A stretch of 64,000 bases of DNA from Streptomyces olivaceus (GCF_000721235.1 NZ_JOFH01000014.1:326494-390493), one strand, 5' to 3'; positions 16,363-24,838 are shown, counted from the first letter of the stretch. Numbers and translations: made by a program. The notes: generated from the letters alone by a model not told the origin.

Positions 16363-18031
16363 GGCGGGGCTCCTGCGTGAGCTGACGGGCGTGGACGGGA
16401 CCGAACCAGAAGGGAATCTCGCCGAGCACCGGATCGCTCCGCAGCGAAGTGCCCTCGTAGGAGACGCCCCGCGCGGCGCCGAGCCGGAGGACCTGCTCCC
16501 GCAGGGAGCCGATCCGCTCCTCGTCGGCGGCGCCGGCGGAGTCCGTGACGAGCGGGGGCACGTCGGCACCGCCGGCGTGCGCGGCCTCCACCTGTGCACG
16601 GGCCAGTGCCGTACTCAGGGCCTGACGGACCGCGCTGTCCGCGTCGAAGGCCCAGGAGGCGCCCAACGGAGTCCCGCCGGCCGTGGGTCCGACGCGTGCG
16701 AGGCGCCAGTCGAGGCCGGGGACGCGGAACACCCGGGTGGTGAGGCGGTCCCGCTGCCACTCCTGGAGGATGCGGCGGATACGGGCCGTCTCCTCGTTCT
16801 CGTCGACGACCGTGTGGTCGGCCTCCGCCTCGTCGGCGAGCAGCCGCAGCACTCCGTCGAGGAGCCAGCGCTCCTCGGTCACACCGGCGGCGCCCACCGC
16901 CCCCTCGGCCTGGGGGACGGAGCCGCGCAGCACCTGCAGGGCGGCGCCGACCGTCGCGGAGCGCTGGTCCGGCCCCCAGACGGCGGTCCGGCCGGTGGTC
17001 CCGGTGCGCGGCTCCGTCGCCCTGACGGCCAGTGGCATCTGCGGGAGGTCCTGTTCCGCGCGGGCCGCGGTGAACAGGCCCTTCCAGCGGGCGGTGAGCG
17101 TGTTGACCTGCTCGATCGCCTCGTCGGGGTCGGGCAGGGGTGCGGCGGGCGCGGCGGCGAGCGTCCGCGGCCCGCCCACCGGTGCGGCGGCCGGCAGCAG
17201 GACGCGCTCCGCCACGAGGTCGGCACCGTGCACCACATGGGCCGTACGGCCCTCGTCGAGCCCCGCGAGGACGTCGAGCACCAGCTGCCCCGCGATCGCA
17301 CCGGTCATCGCATCCGCCACCGGCCGTGCGGCGGGGCCGAGTTCCTCCCCCTGGGCCCAGCCGAGCACCCGGCGGCGGAAGGCGGCGAGCCGGGCGTACT
17401 GGGCGGCGTCGTGGACGACGGGGCCCGCCTGCAGCACGCGGTCGCCGAGCAGCACCGGCACGACCGGTACGCCGCCGGGAACCCGCCCGGCGTACTCGCC
17501 GGGACCGTCCTCGTCCCGGCCGCACCACAGCACGGCGTCCGCCCCTTCGCAGGCCTCGGGACCGGCGGTGTCCTGGACCAGTACCCGGCCGACACCGGCG
17601 CGGCTCAGCCCGCGGGCCGCGGGGCGTACCGCGTCGGCGGGGCCGGACAGGACGACACGGGCGGCGCGGACCGCGGCGAACGCGGCGTACGGGTCGGCGC
17701 TCACCGACTCCAGGTAGGCGAGCGTGCCCGCGTAGCGCTCCCGGTCCGCCACGCTCGTGCGGTCGCCGCGCAGGACGTCCTCGTCGAGCAGCATCCCGTG
17801 CTCGCGCAGGCCGCCGGTCAGACGGCGCACGACGGGCCTGGCCCGCTCCGTGCCGAGGGCGGCCACCAGGTCGTCCTCGGTCGTGCCCCGTTCCAGGAGG
17901 GGCACGCACACGTCCGCGACCTTGAACAGCTGGTCCCAGCCCTTGAGGACGAACTGGGTCCGTGCTCCGCTGAAGTACACACCGCCCGGCACCGGTGCGC
18001 AGTGCAGGTACGGTCTCGCTCTCATCCTCAT
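16352..18031 (-). CDS. Ocin-ThiF-like cyclodehydratase partner (leader-peptide binding)
   Basis: 559-residue protein beginning MRMRARPYLHCAPVPGGVYF, then LLERGTTEDDLVAALG. This is the N-terminal RiPP recognition element-like region of thiazole-containing bacteriocin maturation proteins. A degenerate ThiF/E1-like middle (RVLVQDTAGPEACEGADAVLWCGR) follows, and the C-terminal part resembles a partial YcaO/TOMM domain. It should bind the precursor leader and present it to the YcaO enzyme. ATG at 18031 follows GGGGGAG; the gene overlaps the LanB stop by four bases. Assignment rests on architecture and operon position. Confidence 0.85.
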   Translation of the reverse strand: MRMRARPYLHCAPVPGGVYFSGARTQFVLKGWDQLFKVADVCVPLLERGTTEDDLVAALGTERARPVVRRLTGGLREHGMLLDEDVLRGDRTSVADRERYAGTLAYLESVSADPYAAFAAVRAARVVLSGPADAVRPAARGLSRAGVGRVLVQDTAGPEACEGADAVLWCGRDEDGPGEYAGRVPGGVPVVPVLLGDRVLQAGPVVHDAAQYARLAAFRRRVLGWAQGEELGPAARPVADAMTGAIAGQLVLDVLAGLDEGRTAHVVHGADLVAERVLLPAAAPVGGPRTLAAAPAAPLPDPDEAIEQVNTLTARWKGLFTAARAEQDLPQMPLAVRATEPRTGTTGRTAVWGPDQRSATVGAALQVLRGSVPQAEGAVGAAGVTEERWLLDGVLRLLADEAEADHTVVDENEETARIRRILQEWQRDRLTTRVFRVPGLDWRLARVGPTAGGTPLGASWAFDADSAVRQALSTALARAQVEAAHAGGADVPPLVTDSAGAADEERIGSLREQVLRLGAARGVSYEGTSLRSDPVLGEIPFWFGPVHARQLTQEPRHAR

Positions 18032-20643
18032 CCGTTCTCCCCCTCGTACTGGAACGCGCCGCCCGGCCGGCGTCCGATCTCCACGACCCACTCCTGCGCG
18101 TGGGTTCCCTCCACGACCGACGGAAGTGCCTCCTCGAGGTAGTCGACCGACTCGTGCGCGGTGGCCCGGCGTTCCAGCATCTTCGGCAGGACCCGGGTGC
18201 TCAGGGCGCTCACCAGGTCCACGTACTGCGGCTTGTGTCGGAGTCGGCGCGGCAGCACGTCGGCCGGGTCGAGCGTGCGCGGCGCGTCCGCCCCGAACGC
18301 CGTCTTGAGTACGACTTCCTCGGGAACGCCGTGCCGGGCACGCCAGGCGGTCAGCGCCAGCAACCGGTCCTGTTCGGCGGGGCCTGCGCCCAGGGCCGCG
18401 GTCAGCTCCGCGCCGCCGTACCAGCGGCGCCGGGACAGCAGCACGTCGCCGACGGAGAACCGCGGGCACACCAGCGTGCGCTGCCCGTCGTCCCGGGGCC
18501 GGGCGCCGAACCAGCCGTCGAGGAGGTCGTTGTTGAGTCGTCCTCCGGTGGTCAGGGACGTCGCGAGGGACAGGGGCGGCGGAAAGAGCCCCGGATGGCC
18601 CGTGCCGAGCGGCAGTACGCGGGTCCTTCGGCCCTCGCCGTCCTCGAGGCAGAGGGTGTCCTGCTCCGTGTCGTGGACCAGGCGCAGGGCGAACCAGTCG
18701 TCGGGCTCCATGCCCGCGGGCAGGACGTGCGGGTGCGCGTTCACGTTGAGGCGGTGCAGTCCTCGCTCCTCCACCACCCGTGCGCCGTCCCACGCGTACC
18801 GTTCGGTCAGCCGCTCGGCCAGGTAGGGGATCGCCTCGCCGGACAGGCTCCGGTCGGCGTCGAGGAACCGGGAGTAGAGCATGCCGTGTCCGGGCAGGCC
18901 GTCGTTGAACACCAGGTGCCGGCCCGCGGCCTGCACCATCACCCCGTAGCTCATCGGGTCACGGCGCACCCGCTCGGGCATGCCGCCGGCCAGCTCCGAC
19001 GCCTCTTCGGCGGTCAGGCGGACGTCCGCCGCTCCGGTGTCGACCGCCCGTGTGATGCGGGACCGGGTCTCCTCGGTGATCCGGTGCCGCAGTGCGAACA
19101 GCCGTTCGAGACTGCCATCGGGGGTGCCGAGACCGTCGAGCGCGCCGGTGTCGCCGCTCTCGTACGACTGCCCCATCAGGGCCGCGCGTCGTGAGACCTC
19201 CTTGACCAGTGACTCGGCGTGCCTGGCGAGCGGAACGTTCGCCCCGGCCCCGAAGCGCTGCACGAAGGCGGCCGTCGTCAGGATGCGGACGTCGTGCAGC
19301 CAGTCGAAGACCGACAGCAGCTCCACCGTCGGGCCGAGGTCGGCTAGCGGCCGCCGCCAGCGACCGGAGTCGACGGTCGTGGGCGCAAGTACGTAGTCCT
19401 CTTCGACGGTGACCCGCGCCGGGCGCCCCGCCAGCCGGCCGAGCTGGGCGAAGTCCGCCTCGATCGCGCCGAGTTCGTGCCGCCGCTCGTCGACGGGGCC
19501 GGTCGCCAGCCGCGACAGCCGGCACCGTACGCCGTCCAGCAGCTCGCTCCCCGGGGCCCCGGGCCGGGACAACAGCTGCGCCAGGTCGGCGGCGCCGTCC
19601 TCCGGCTCGTTGTAGGTGCACAGGATGCCCTGGTGGACGCCCTGGAGTACGGCCTTGGCGGCGTCCTGGGCCGTGCACCCGGTCTGCTCGGCGAGGTGCG
19701 ACACCACCGACCGCACGGGCCGCGGACCCATGACCGTCGCGTCGACGAGGGCTCGGACGACGCCCTTGACCGGGGCGGACAGGCGCTGGAAGCCCGACTC
19801 GGAGGGGCGCAGGAAGTACAGCGTCTCCCGGCTCTCGTCGAGGGCCGAGGTCGGCGACAGCGAGACCCAGGCGTCGAGCAGCGCGGAGCCCGTGGCCGCG
19901 GGCAGGCCCCCGAGCACGTAGCCGACCATGACCCGGTCCAGGCCGGGGAAGGCCGCAGCCGTCCCGAAGCCCACCGTCCCCGGGTCGATGCCGCCGGGTG
20001 CCGGGACGGCGAGACCCACGGCGGTGAAGCGGGCCAGGGGGCTCGTGCGCACCATGGCCCGCGTGACGTACTGGAGCAGGCCGCGCTCCGACTTGCGGCT
20101 GCGGGCGGACAGCCGCCCGGGGCCCGCGACGGCGGCCCGGTAGCGCTCGGACTCCTGGTACACCTCGGGCGAGACGAGCGCCAGTGAGCTGCGCAGGTGT
20201 TCGTCCGCCAGCACCCCGGCGAGCCGGTGGCGCTCCCGGTCGGCCGCCTGCTCGTAGTGGCGGGCGGTCTCCTCCCGGAGCCGTCGCCGCTCGTCCGTCG
20301 CCCGGAGCCACTCGCTCACGGACGGCACGCCGAGCACGGACGGCGGGGCGTTCCTGAGGGGGCGGTCGTTGTGAACGGCCCGGCGCGCGGCGATGAGCCG
20401 CCCGCGCGCGGTGTCGTCGGTGGTCTCCCCGATGAGGCCGTAGAGCTCGTCGGAGCACCGGTCGGCGGCGGACCGCACGTCGCGTTCCGCCTGCTCGAGG
20501 CGGGCCAGAAGGCCGCGCAGTCCCTCATCGGCCAGCCGGACACGGCTCAGGGGATTGATGCGCAGCAGCCACAGGGGTTCCTTCTGCGGGCTGCCGGACA
20601 CGGACTGCGGTGCCCCGGCGGTCCACGTCTCCAGTGCCGTCAT
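18028..20643 (-). CDS. LanB-like dehydratase, tRNA-dependent glutamylation domain
   Basis: 871-residue lantibiotic-dehydratase N-terminal domain protein (TbtB-type). These transfer glutamate from glutamyl-tRNA to Ser/Thr in the precursor; elimination is done by the separate domain encoded at 11941. Visible family features include PLWLLRINPLSRV at the start, SRKSERGLLQYVTRAMVRTSPLARFTAVG, RFSVGDVLLSRRRWY and the C-terminal LPKMLERRATAHESVDYLEEALP. The ATG at 20643 overlaps the upstream stop (ATGA). The elimination domain is absent here, confirming the split organisation used by thiopeptide and goadsporin clusters. Confidence 0.93.
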   Translation of the reverse strand: MTALETWTAGAPQSVSGSPQKEPLWLLRINPLSRVRLADEGLRGLLARLEQAERDVRSAADRCSDELYGLIGETTDDTARGRLIAARRAVHNDRPLRNAPPSVLGVPSVSEWLRATDERRRLREETARHYEQAADRERHRLAGVLADEHLRSSLALVSPEVYQESERYRAAVAGPGRLSARSRKSERGLLQYVTRAMVRTSPLARFTAVGLAVPAPGGIDPGTVGFGTAAAFPGLDRVMVGYVLGGLPAATGSALLDAWVSLSPTSALDESRETLYFLRPSESGFQRLSAPVKGVVRALVDATVMGPRPVRSVVSHLAEQTGCTAQDAAKAVLQGVHQGILCTYNEPEDGAADLAQLLSRPGAPGSELLDGVRCRLSRLATGPVDERRHELGAIEADFAQLGRLAGRPARVTVEEDYVLAPTTVDSGRWRRPLADLGPTVELLSVFDWLHDVRILTTAAFVQRFGAGANVPLARHAESLVKEVSRRAALMGQSYESGDTGALDGLGTPDGSLERLFALRHRITEETRSRITRAVDTGAADVRLTAEEASELAGGMPERVRRDPMSYGVMVQAAGRHLVFNDGLPGHGMLYSRFLDADRSLSGEAIPYLAERLTERYAWDGARVVEERGLHRLNVNAHPHVLPAGMEPDDWFALRLVHDTEQDTLCLEDGEGRRTRVLPLGTGHPGLFPPPLSLATSLTTGGRLNNDLLDGWFGARPRDDGQRTLVCPRFSVGDVLLSRRRWYGGAELTAALGAGPAEQDRLLALTAWRARHGVPEEVVLKTAFGADAPRTLDPADVLPRRLRHKPQYVDLVSALSTRVLPKMLERRATAHESVDYLEEALPSVVEGTHAQEWVVEIGRRPGGAFQYEGENG

Positions 20644-21800
20644 CGGGTGGCCCTCCGGGTCCGTTCCCACCGCGCCCGCCCCTTGGCCAGGCGCTCCTGC
20701 CAGGTCTCGCCGAGGACCTCGTCGATGGTCTCGGCGAGCGCATAGCACATGTAGTAGCGCTGGATCGGAGAGACGGTGAGCAGCGGCAGCTGCTGGTAGA
20801 AGAGGTTGATCAGCAGGCGGTACGCGGCGAACCACGGCGTCGGGTCGTCGATCACCCCGGACTCCGCCGTGGCGCGGTGGAACTCGGTGTCGGGGTGCTC
20901 ACCCCGCGGCACCGCGTCCGGCGCCGCCGGCGGCCCCATGGCGGTGGTGTCCACGGCCGAGTGGACCGCGTCCAGCACCGCGGGGGTCAGCCGGCCGTCC
21001 ACCACCGCGCTGTCCAGCGCCCCCGTGGAGTACGCGAAGGCCGTACGCCACTCGGCCGCCGCCGGACCCACCCGTCCGGCGAGGCGCTGCTCCACCAGCT
21101 CGCGCAGCACGGGCGCCTCCTTGGCCCGCCGCGCGGCGAACAAGGGGCGCATGTCCTTGCTGGGAGCCGCCCAGGCGAGGAACGCCTCGGAGTGCGAGCG
21201 GAAGGAGAAGGCGCCGTGGGCCAGGCCCAGGAAGTAGGAGTCCCCCAGCGCGAGGAACGCCTCCGCGAGCCGGGCGGTGGCCAGGGACGGGTCCCCCGCC
21301 AGTTCCTCGATGGTGTTCATCAGCGGCGGGCACAGGACGCCGTGCACGATCTCTGCCTCGCGCAGATCCCGCAGCAGGGGGTCGCGCACCTCCCCGTCGT
21401 CGGGCCCGAGGAACTCGACCTCGCCGTGCTCGCGCATCGGGAGATACGGCGGTGCGACTGCCTCCAGGCGGCCGAACTCCCGTGCCTGCGCGAGATACTT
21501 CTCCTCGTCCAGCGCCCGGTCGGCGGGCAGCGGACCGGCGTCCAGCCGCCGCGCGAGGGACCGCCAGGGGAGTTCCTGCCCGAGCGCGCCGCGTCCGACG
21601 ACGTCGACGTGGGGTCCGTGCAGCCATCCCCGCCGCAGTCGTACGACGGCGCCGCCGTTCTCCCGTACCGACCGGGCGACGGGCACCGCCGACGCGGCGA
21701 GCCACGCCAGTGTCACCGGCGCCCTGGTGAAGAGCCGGACCCCGGTGAGGCGGCCCGACGCCGGGGCGTCGATACGGTCTTCTGGCGCATTGGCTCTCAT
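20640..21800 (-). CDS. Thiopeptide pyridine synthase-like protein ([4+2] macrocyclase candidate)
   Basis: 386-residue protein, first gene of the eight-gene operon. The C-terminal signature NLFYQQLPLLTVSPIQRYYMCYALAETIDEVLG (read in two parts: NLFYQQLPLL, then SPIQRYYMCYAL) matches what I recall of thiopeptide-maturation pyridine synthases (TbtD/TclM/LazC). These join two dehydroalanines into the central six-membered nitrogen heterocycle and expel the leader peptide. The N-terminal half has the expected LDEEKYLAQAREFGRLEA region. If correct, it defines the product as a pyridine-centred macrocycle rather than a linear azole peptide. ATG at 21800; the ribosome binding site is weak (GATGAG). Confidence 0.78.
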   Translation of the reverse strand: MRANAPEDRIDAPASGRLTGVRLFTRAPVTLAWLAASAVPVARSVRENGGAVVRLRRGWLHGPHVDVVGRGALGQELPWRSLARRLDAGPLPADRALDEEKYLAQAREFGRLEAVAPPYLPMREHGEVEFLGPDDGEVRDPLLRDLREAEIVHGVLCPPLMNTIEELAGDPSLATARLAEAFLALGDSYFLGLAHGAFSFRSHSEAFLAWAAPSKDMRPLFAARRAKEAPVLRELVEQRLAGRVGPAAAEWRTAFAYSTGALDSAVVDGRLTPAVLDAVHSAVDTTAMGPPAAPDAVPRGEHPDTEFHRATAESGVIDDPTPWFAAYRLLINLFYQQLPLLTVSPIQRYYMCYALAETIDEVLGETWQERLAKGRARWERTRRATR

Positions 21801-21915
21801 GGGAACTCATCTTTCAAGAAATCGAAGGCAGCCATAAAGAGGGGGCCACTCAATTACTGACATCCGTCATGCGCTTCGTGACACCTGTGCCGCGTTTCGC
21901 GCCGGAACAGCGGGA

Positions 21916-21921
21916 TAGGAT
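21916..21921 (+). promoter_or_regulatory. -10 element TAGGAT of the small membrane protein gene
   Basis: TAGGAT is the Streptomyces consensus -10. It ends six bases before the GTG start at 21928, so transcription should begin on the start codon, giving a leaderless mRNA. No clear -35 at 17-18 bp. Confidence 0.55.
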
Positions 21922-21927
21922 GACCGG

Positions 21928-22491
21928 GTGATCGATGAATCCGGCAGGCGGAAACTGAGCGGCAATCGGCCCTTGCAGGGGGCGGTCGCCATGTCCGTTT
22001 TCGCGTCGATGTGGGAAGGCCTGGGGGTCGCGGGCATCGGGCCGCGGGTGCCGTCACCGGTCCTGTCGGGGATAGCCGCCCTGGCGGTCGTCGTGGCCGT
22101 CACCGCGGTGGTGCTCACCGTCCGCCTCGGCCGGCTGCCGGGGCCGCGGCGCGTGCGCCGGGTGGCGGTCAACAGCTTCCAGGTCTTCGGCCGGGTCAAC
22201 ATCGGCCAGACCGTGGCGATCGTCGCAGCCGTGCTGCTCCTGGGACGCTTCGAGCAGTGGGAGTACGTCCCCGCCGTCGTGTGCCTGGTCGTCGGGGCGC
22301 ACTTCCTGCCGCTCGCGCGGACCTTCGCCCAGCCGCAGTACTGGTGGACGGGCGGGCTGCTGATGGCGCTCGCGCTGGTCGGAGCGGTGGCGCTCGGCGG
22401 CGGCGACGGTTCGAACGGCCGTGTCCTGCTGGGCTTCGGTGCGGCCCTCGTGCTGTGGACCACCGCGTTGCACGTTGCCCGCAAGGGCTGA
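21928..22491 (+). CDS. Small integral membrane protein, candidate immunity factor
   Basis: 187-residue protein with a ~40-residue head and then four or five hydrophobic helices: LSGIAALAVVVAVTAVVLTV, VNIGQTVAIVAAVLLLG, YVPAVVCLVVGAHFLPLA, GGLLMALALVGAVAL and VLLGFGAALVLWTTALHV. No catalytic motif or known family. It is the only plus-strand gene between the maturation operon and the precursor gene, which suggests self-protection or a transport accessory role (inference). GTG at 21928 fits a leaderless transcript from the TAGGAT box; it could also use AGGATGACC as a weak ribosome site. Confidence 0.75.
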   Translation: MIDESGRRKLSGNRPLQGAVAMSVFASMWEGLGVAGIGPRVPSPVLSGIAALAVVVAVTAVVLTVRLGRLPGPRRVRRVAVNSFQVFGRVNIGQTVAIVAAVLLLGRFEQWEYVPAVVCLVVGAHFLPLARTFAQPQYWWTGGLLMALALVGAVALGGGDGSNGRVLLGFGAALVLWTTALHVARKG

Positions 22492-22512
22492 GGCCCGGCC
22501 CGCGGTGTCCCG

Positions 22513-22562
22513 ATGACGGCGGTGCCCGCCCCCTCTCCGAGGGGAGCGGACACCGCCGTCCG
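22513..22562. terminator. Bidirectional terminator between membrane gene and precursor
   Basis: GACGGCGGTG on one side and its complement on the other flank an inner GCCCGCCCCCTCTCC/GGGGAGCGG arm, giving a long imperfect stem between the convergent 21928 gene and precursor gene. Confidence 0.7.
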
Positions 22563-22590
22563 TCTCACCGGGCCGGCCGTCCGGCCTTCG

Positions 22591-22767
22591 TCAGCAGGTG
22601 GACGAGGAGCAGGTCGACGAGGAGGACGAGGTGCCGACGGTGCCGCCGGACGCGCCCATCTCGGGAAGGGCGACGCCCTGCGAGACCTCGAGGACCTCCA
22701 GTTCGGTCACGTCGAACGAGTCGAAGACCTGCTCGATGTCGGCCGAGTCGATCGCGACGGTGCTCAT
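22591..22767 (-). CDS. Thiopeptide-like RiPP precursor peptide
   Basis: 58 codons translate to a leader MSTVAIDSADIEQVF… followed by DSFDVTELEVLEVSQGVALP, then EMGA and a C-terminal core. The acidic leader with an ELEVLEV block and the ALPEMGA junction is typical of thiopeptide precursors. Cleavage after Ala39 would leave the 19-residue core SGGTVGTSSSSSTCSSSTC. The core has nine Ser besides the first, four Thr and only two Cys, so most modification must be Ser/Thr dehydration or oxazole formation. The ATG at 22767 follows a strong AAGGAG. It sits alone on the minus strand between terminators, so expression can be high. Cys53-Ser54 is the natural azole-dehydroalanine pair for pyridine formation with Ser40 (inference). 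Confidence 0.88.
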   Translation of the reverse strand: MSTVAIDSADIEQVFDSFDVTELEVLEVSQGVALPEMGASGGTVGTSSSSSTCSSSTC

Positions 22768-22950
22768 GGAAACTCCTTACTGTTTTACAGCTGCGGCCGG
22801 TCGGCCACACAGGGCAACTATTTCTAAATTTCCGCCGCAGGGCCACAGTAAAAGCACTGCGATTGACACTTGTCACATCCGCGGTTACCGATATCACGCA
22901 GCTCAAAAGGAATTCGTTATTCCATCGTGAACTGTTTCCGTGCGGACCGC
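22768..22950 (-). promoter_or_regulatory. Precursor-gene promoter region with TGACA-CT-TGTCA repeat
   Basis: AT-richer stretch upstream of the precursor gene. It carries the inverted repeat TGACACTTGTCA (about 22864-22875) and a poly-T/A segment nearer the gene. A promoter must lie here; exact boxes are not certain. Confidence 0.45.
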
Positions 22951-22980
22951 GAAAACGCCCCCACCGTTTCGGTGGAGGCG
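22951..22980 (-). terminator. Terminator of the SagB-type dehydrogenase gene
   Basis: On the minus strand CGCCTCCACC and GGTGGGGGCG pair around GAAAC and are followed by TTTTC, about 25 bases past the stop at 23005. Confidence 0.85.
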
Positions 22981-23004
22981 TCGTTCACGCGCGCGCCGTG
23001 GCGG

Positions 23005-24687
23005 TCAGGTGCGTCCCAGTTCCGTTCCGGCCCAGGCCGCCCACTGCGGGTCGTTGACCCACTCCCACCCCTGCGCCGGATCCCAGATTCCCGGGTCGCC
23101 CGGGGGCCGGCTGCCCAGGATGAAGTCGCCCACGGACGACTCCCGCAGGTAGTCGAGGCCCAGCACGCGCGCCGACATGTCCGCGTTCCCGATGCCGAGC
23201 CCGCACGGGGCCAGGCCCATGGCCGTCGCCACGAGGTACATGGTCTGGTACAGCACCCCGGTGTGCCGCAGGGTCGTCGCGTAGGCCATGCCGCTGTACT
23301 TCCAGGACAGCCGCTGGAACCGGGACGTCATGGTGATGAGGAGGTCGGGGTCGGCCTCCCGGGCGGTCGCGACGGACGCCGCCTCCAGCATCGCGCGACG
23401 GTCCCGGTACGCGTCGTTCACCAGCACGAGGCGGTGTGCGACGGGGTCGTAGTAGTAGATGCCCGGCTCGACGCCGGCACAGCGCTGGACGGTCAGGTAC
23501 AGCTCCAGCTCGTAGGACGAGCCGCCGGTGGGGTAGGGCCGCGAGACGATCTCACCGCCCGGCTCGTCGCCGGCCGCGGGCACGAAGAGCGTCCTGACCC
23601 GGCCGACCCGGTAGAGGAACTCGCCGATCTGCTCGGCGGTGAGCGGCCGATCGCCGTAGCTCCGGAACGACCTGCGGCCTTCGAGCGCCGCCGTCAGACC
23701 GGGATCGCGTTCCGTGATCGCTTCCAGTGAGGGGCGGTACAGCTCGATGGCCGGTCCGTCGGGCACCGGCTTGACCGCGGGTTGCGGTGCGAGCCTGCCG
23801 CGGTGCGGGAACGTGCCGCCCAGCGGGGCGTCGTGGCGTCCGCTGCGGATGCGCGAGTGGAACAGCAGGTCGTGGAACTCCCACTGCCGCAGCGCCGGGC
23901 CCTCCTCGTCGAACGCCCCGTCCGCGCGACGGACGTCGACGAGTCCGGCGCCGGCCAGGACACCCAGGAGTGCGCAGGTGTCCGGCAGCGCGGCATCGCC
24001 GGCGACCTGCTCGGCGAGGTCGCCGACGTGCTGCTCGGCGGCCAGCGAGGAGACGAGGACCCGGGCGGCCCGGTGGTCCAGCAGCGCTCGCGCCGTCGCC
24101 AGCGGCGACTCCAGCGCCAGCACCCCGGACCTGCTGCGGCACAGGGCGAACCGCGACAGGCGCACGACGTCGTCCGGCCGCACGGCCCCGGCCACCGGAT
24201 CGGCCTCCAGTCCCGTCTGCTGGAGGCGGATCAAGTCCCGCCCGCCGACGGCCACGCCGTACTCGACCAGCCGGCCCAGACGTCCCAGCAGGCCCTGGAA
24301 GCGGGAGCGTTCGGCGGGCTCGAATCCGTCGAGCAGCTCCCCGAGCGGGACGTGACCGCCGGCGAGCGAGGCGAGGGCGTCACGGGTGGGCCCCTCGGGC
24401 ATCCGCACGGCGAAGGTGCTCGCCGGCGTGGTGAGGCTCACCGACGCGGCGTCGAAACCGACCCGGACGTCGTCCCGGAAACCCACCGAGTACTCGGCGC
24501 ACTCGACTTCGGGCCATGCTTCGGGCCATGGGGTACCAGGCCGCATACCAACCTCCGCATCACTGGGACCGACGCACCATGGTCCTGTCTCACCCGGCAG
24601 CGCCCGCAAGGACGCGATGACGTCGATCAGGAAATCGGTGACATTGGTCATGGGGATTGCACGCGGTGCTGCCGGGATTTCCTCCAC
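23005..24687 (-). CDS. SagB-type FMN azoline dehydrogenase
   Basis: About 560 residues of the SagB-type dehydrogenase family. The N-terminal part has YSVGFRDDVRVGF and the WEFHDLLFHSRIRSGRHDAPLGG motif. The FMN nitroreductase domain follows: LEGRRSFRSYGDRPLTAEQI, PTGGSSYELELYLTVQR, FQRLSWKYSGMAYATTLRHTG and ATAMGLAPCGLGIGNADMSA. It oxidises azolines to thiazoles/oxazoles in the modified precursor. It lies directly upstream of the precursor gene with its own terminator, and is divergent from the AHBA operon. GTG at 24687 is preferred for the GGGA just upstream; ATG at 24651 lacks any ribosome site. Confidence 0.92.
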   Translation of the reverse strand: MEEIPAAPRAIPMTNVTDFLIDVIASLRALPGETGPWCVGPSDAEVGMRPGTPWPEAWPEVECAEYSVGFRDDVRVGFDAASVSLTTPASTFAVRMPEGPTRDALASLAGGHVPLGELLDGFEPAERSRFQGLLGRLGRLVEYGVAVGGRDLIRLQQTGLEADPVAGAVRPDDVVRLSRFALCRSRSGVLALESPLATARALLDHRAARVLVSSLAAEQHVGDLAEQVAGDAALPDTCALLGVLAGAGLVDVRRADGAFDEEGPALRQWEFHDLLFHSRIRSGRHDAPLGGTFPHRGRLAPQPAVKPVPDGPAIELYRPSLEAITERDPGLTAALEGRRSFRSYGDRPLTAEQIGEFLYRVGRVRTLFVPAAGDEPGGEIVSRPYPTGGSSYELELYLTVQRCAGVEPGIYYYDPVAHRLVLVNDAYRDRRAMLEAASVATAREADPDLLITMTSRFQRLSWKYSGMAYATTLRHTGVLYQTMYLVATAMGLAPCGLGIGNADMSARVLGLDYLRESSVGDFILGSRPPGDPGIWDPAQGWEWVNDPQWAAWAGTELGRT

Positions 24688-24838
24688 TGGTCCCAGTGAA
24701 TTACCTCTGTTTCACAGGCAATGATGTTTGTCATCAGTGGCCTCCGTATGCTTGCGCACTCCTTCCCGGCCTCTCAGTATTGTCACTGATTACCTCACAG
24801 GAGGAAGTCGGACAAAAGGCGGGACGGATGGGGCGGAA
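24688..24838. promoter_or_regulatory. Divergent promoter region, SagB gene / AHBA operon
   Basis: 150 bases between two divergent transcription units of the island. TTGTCA occurs twice (in TTTGTCATCAG near 24726 and TATTGTCACTGA near 24779), as it does in the precursor promoter. No boxes assigned. Confidence 0.4.
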
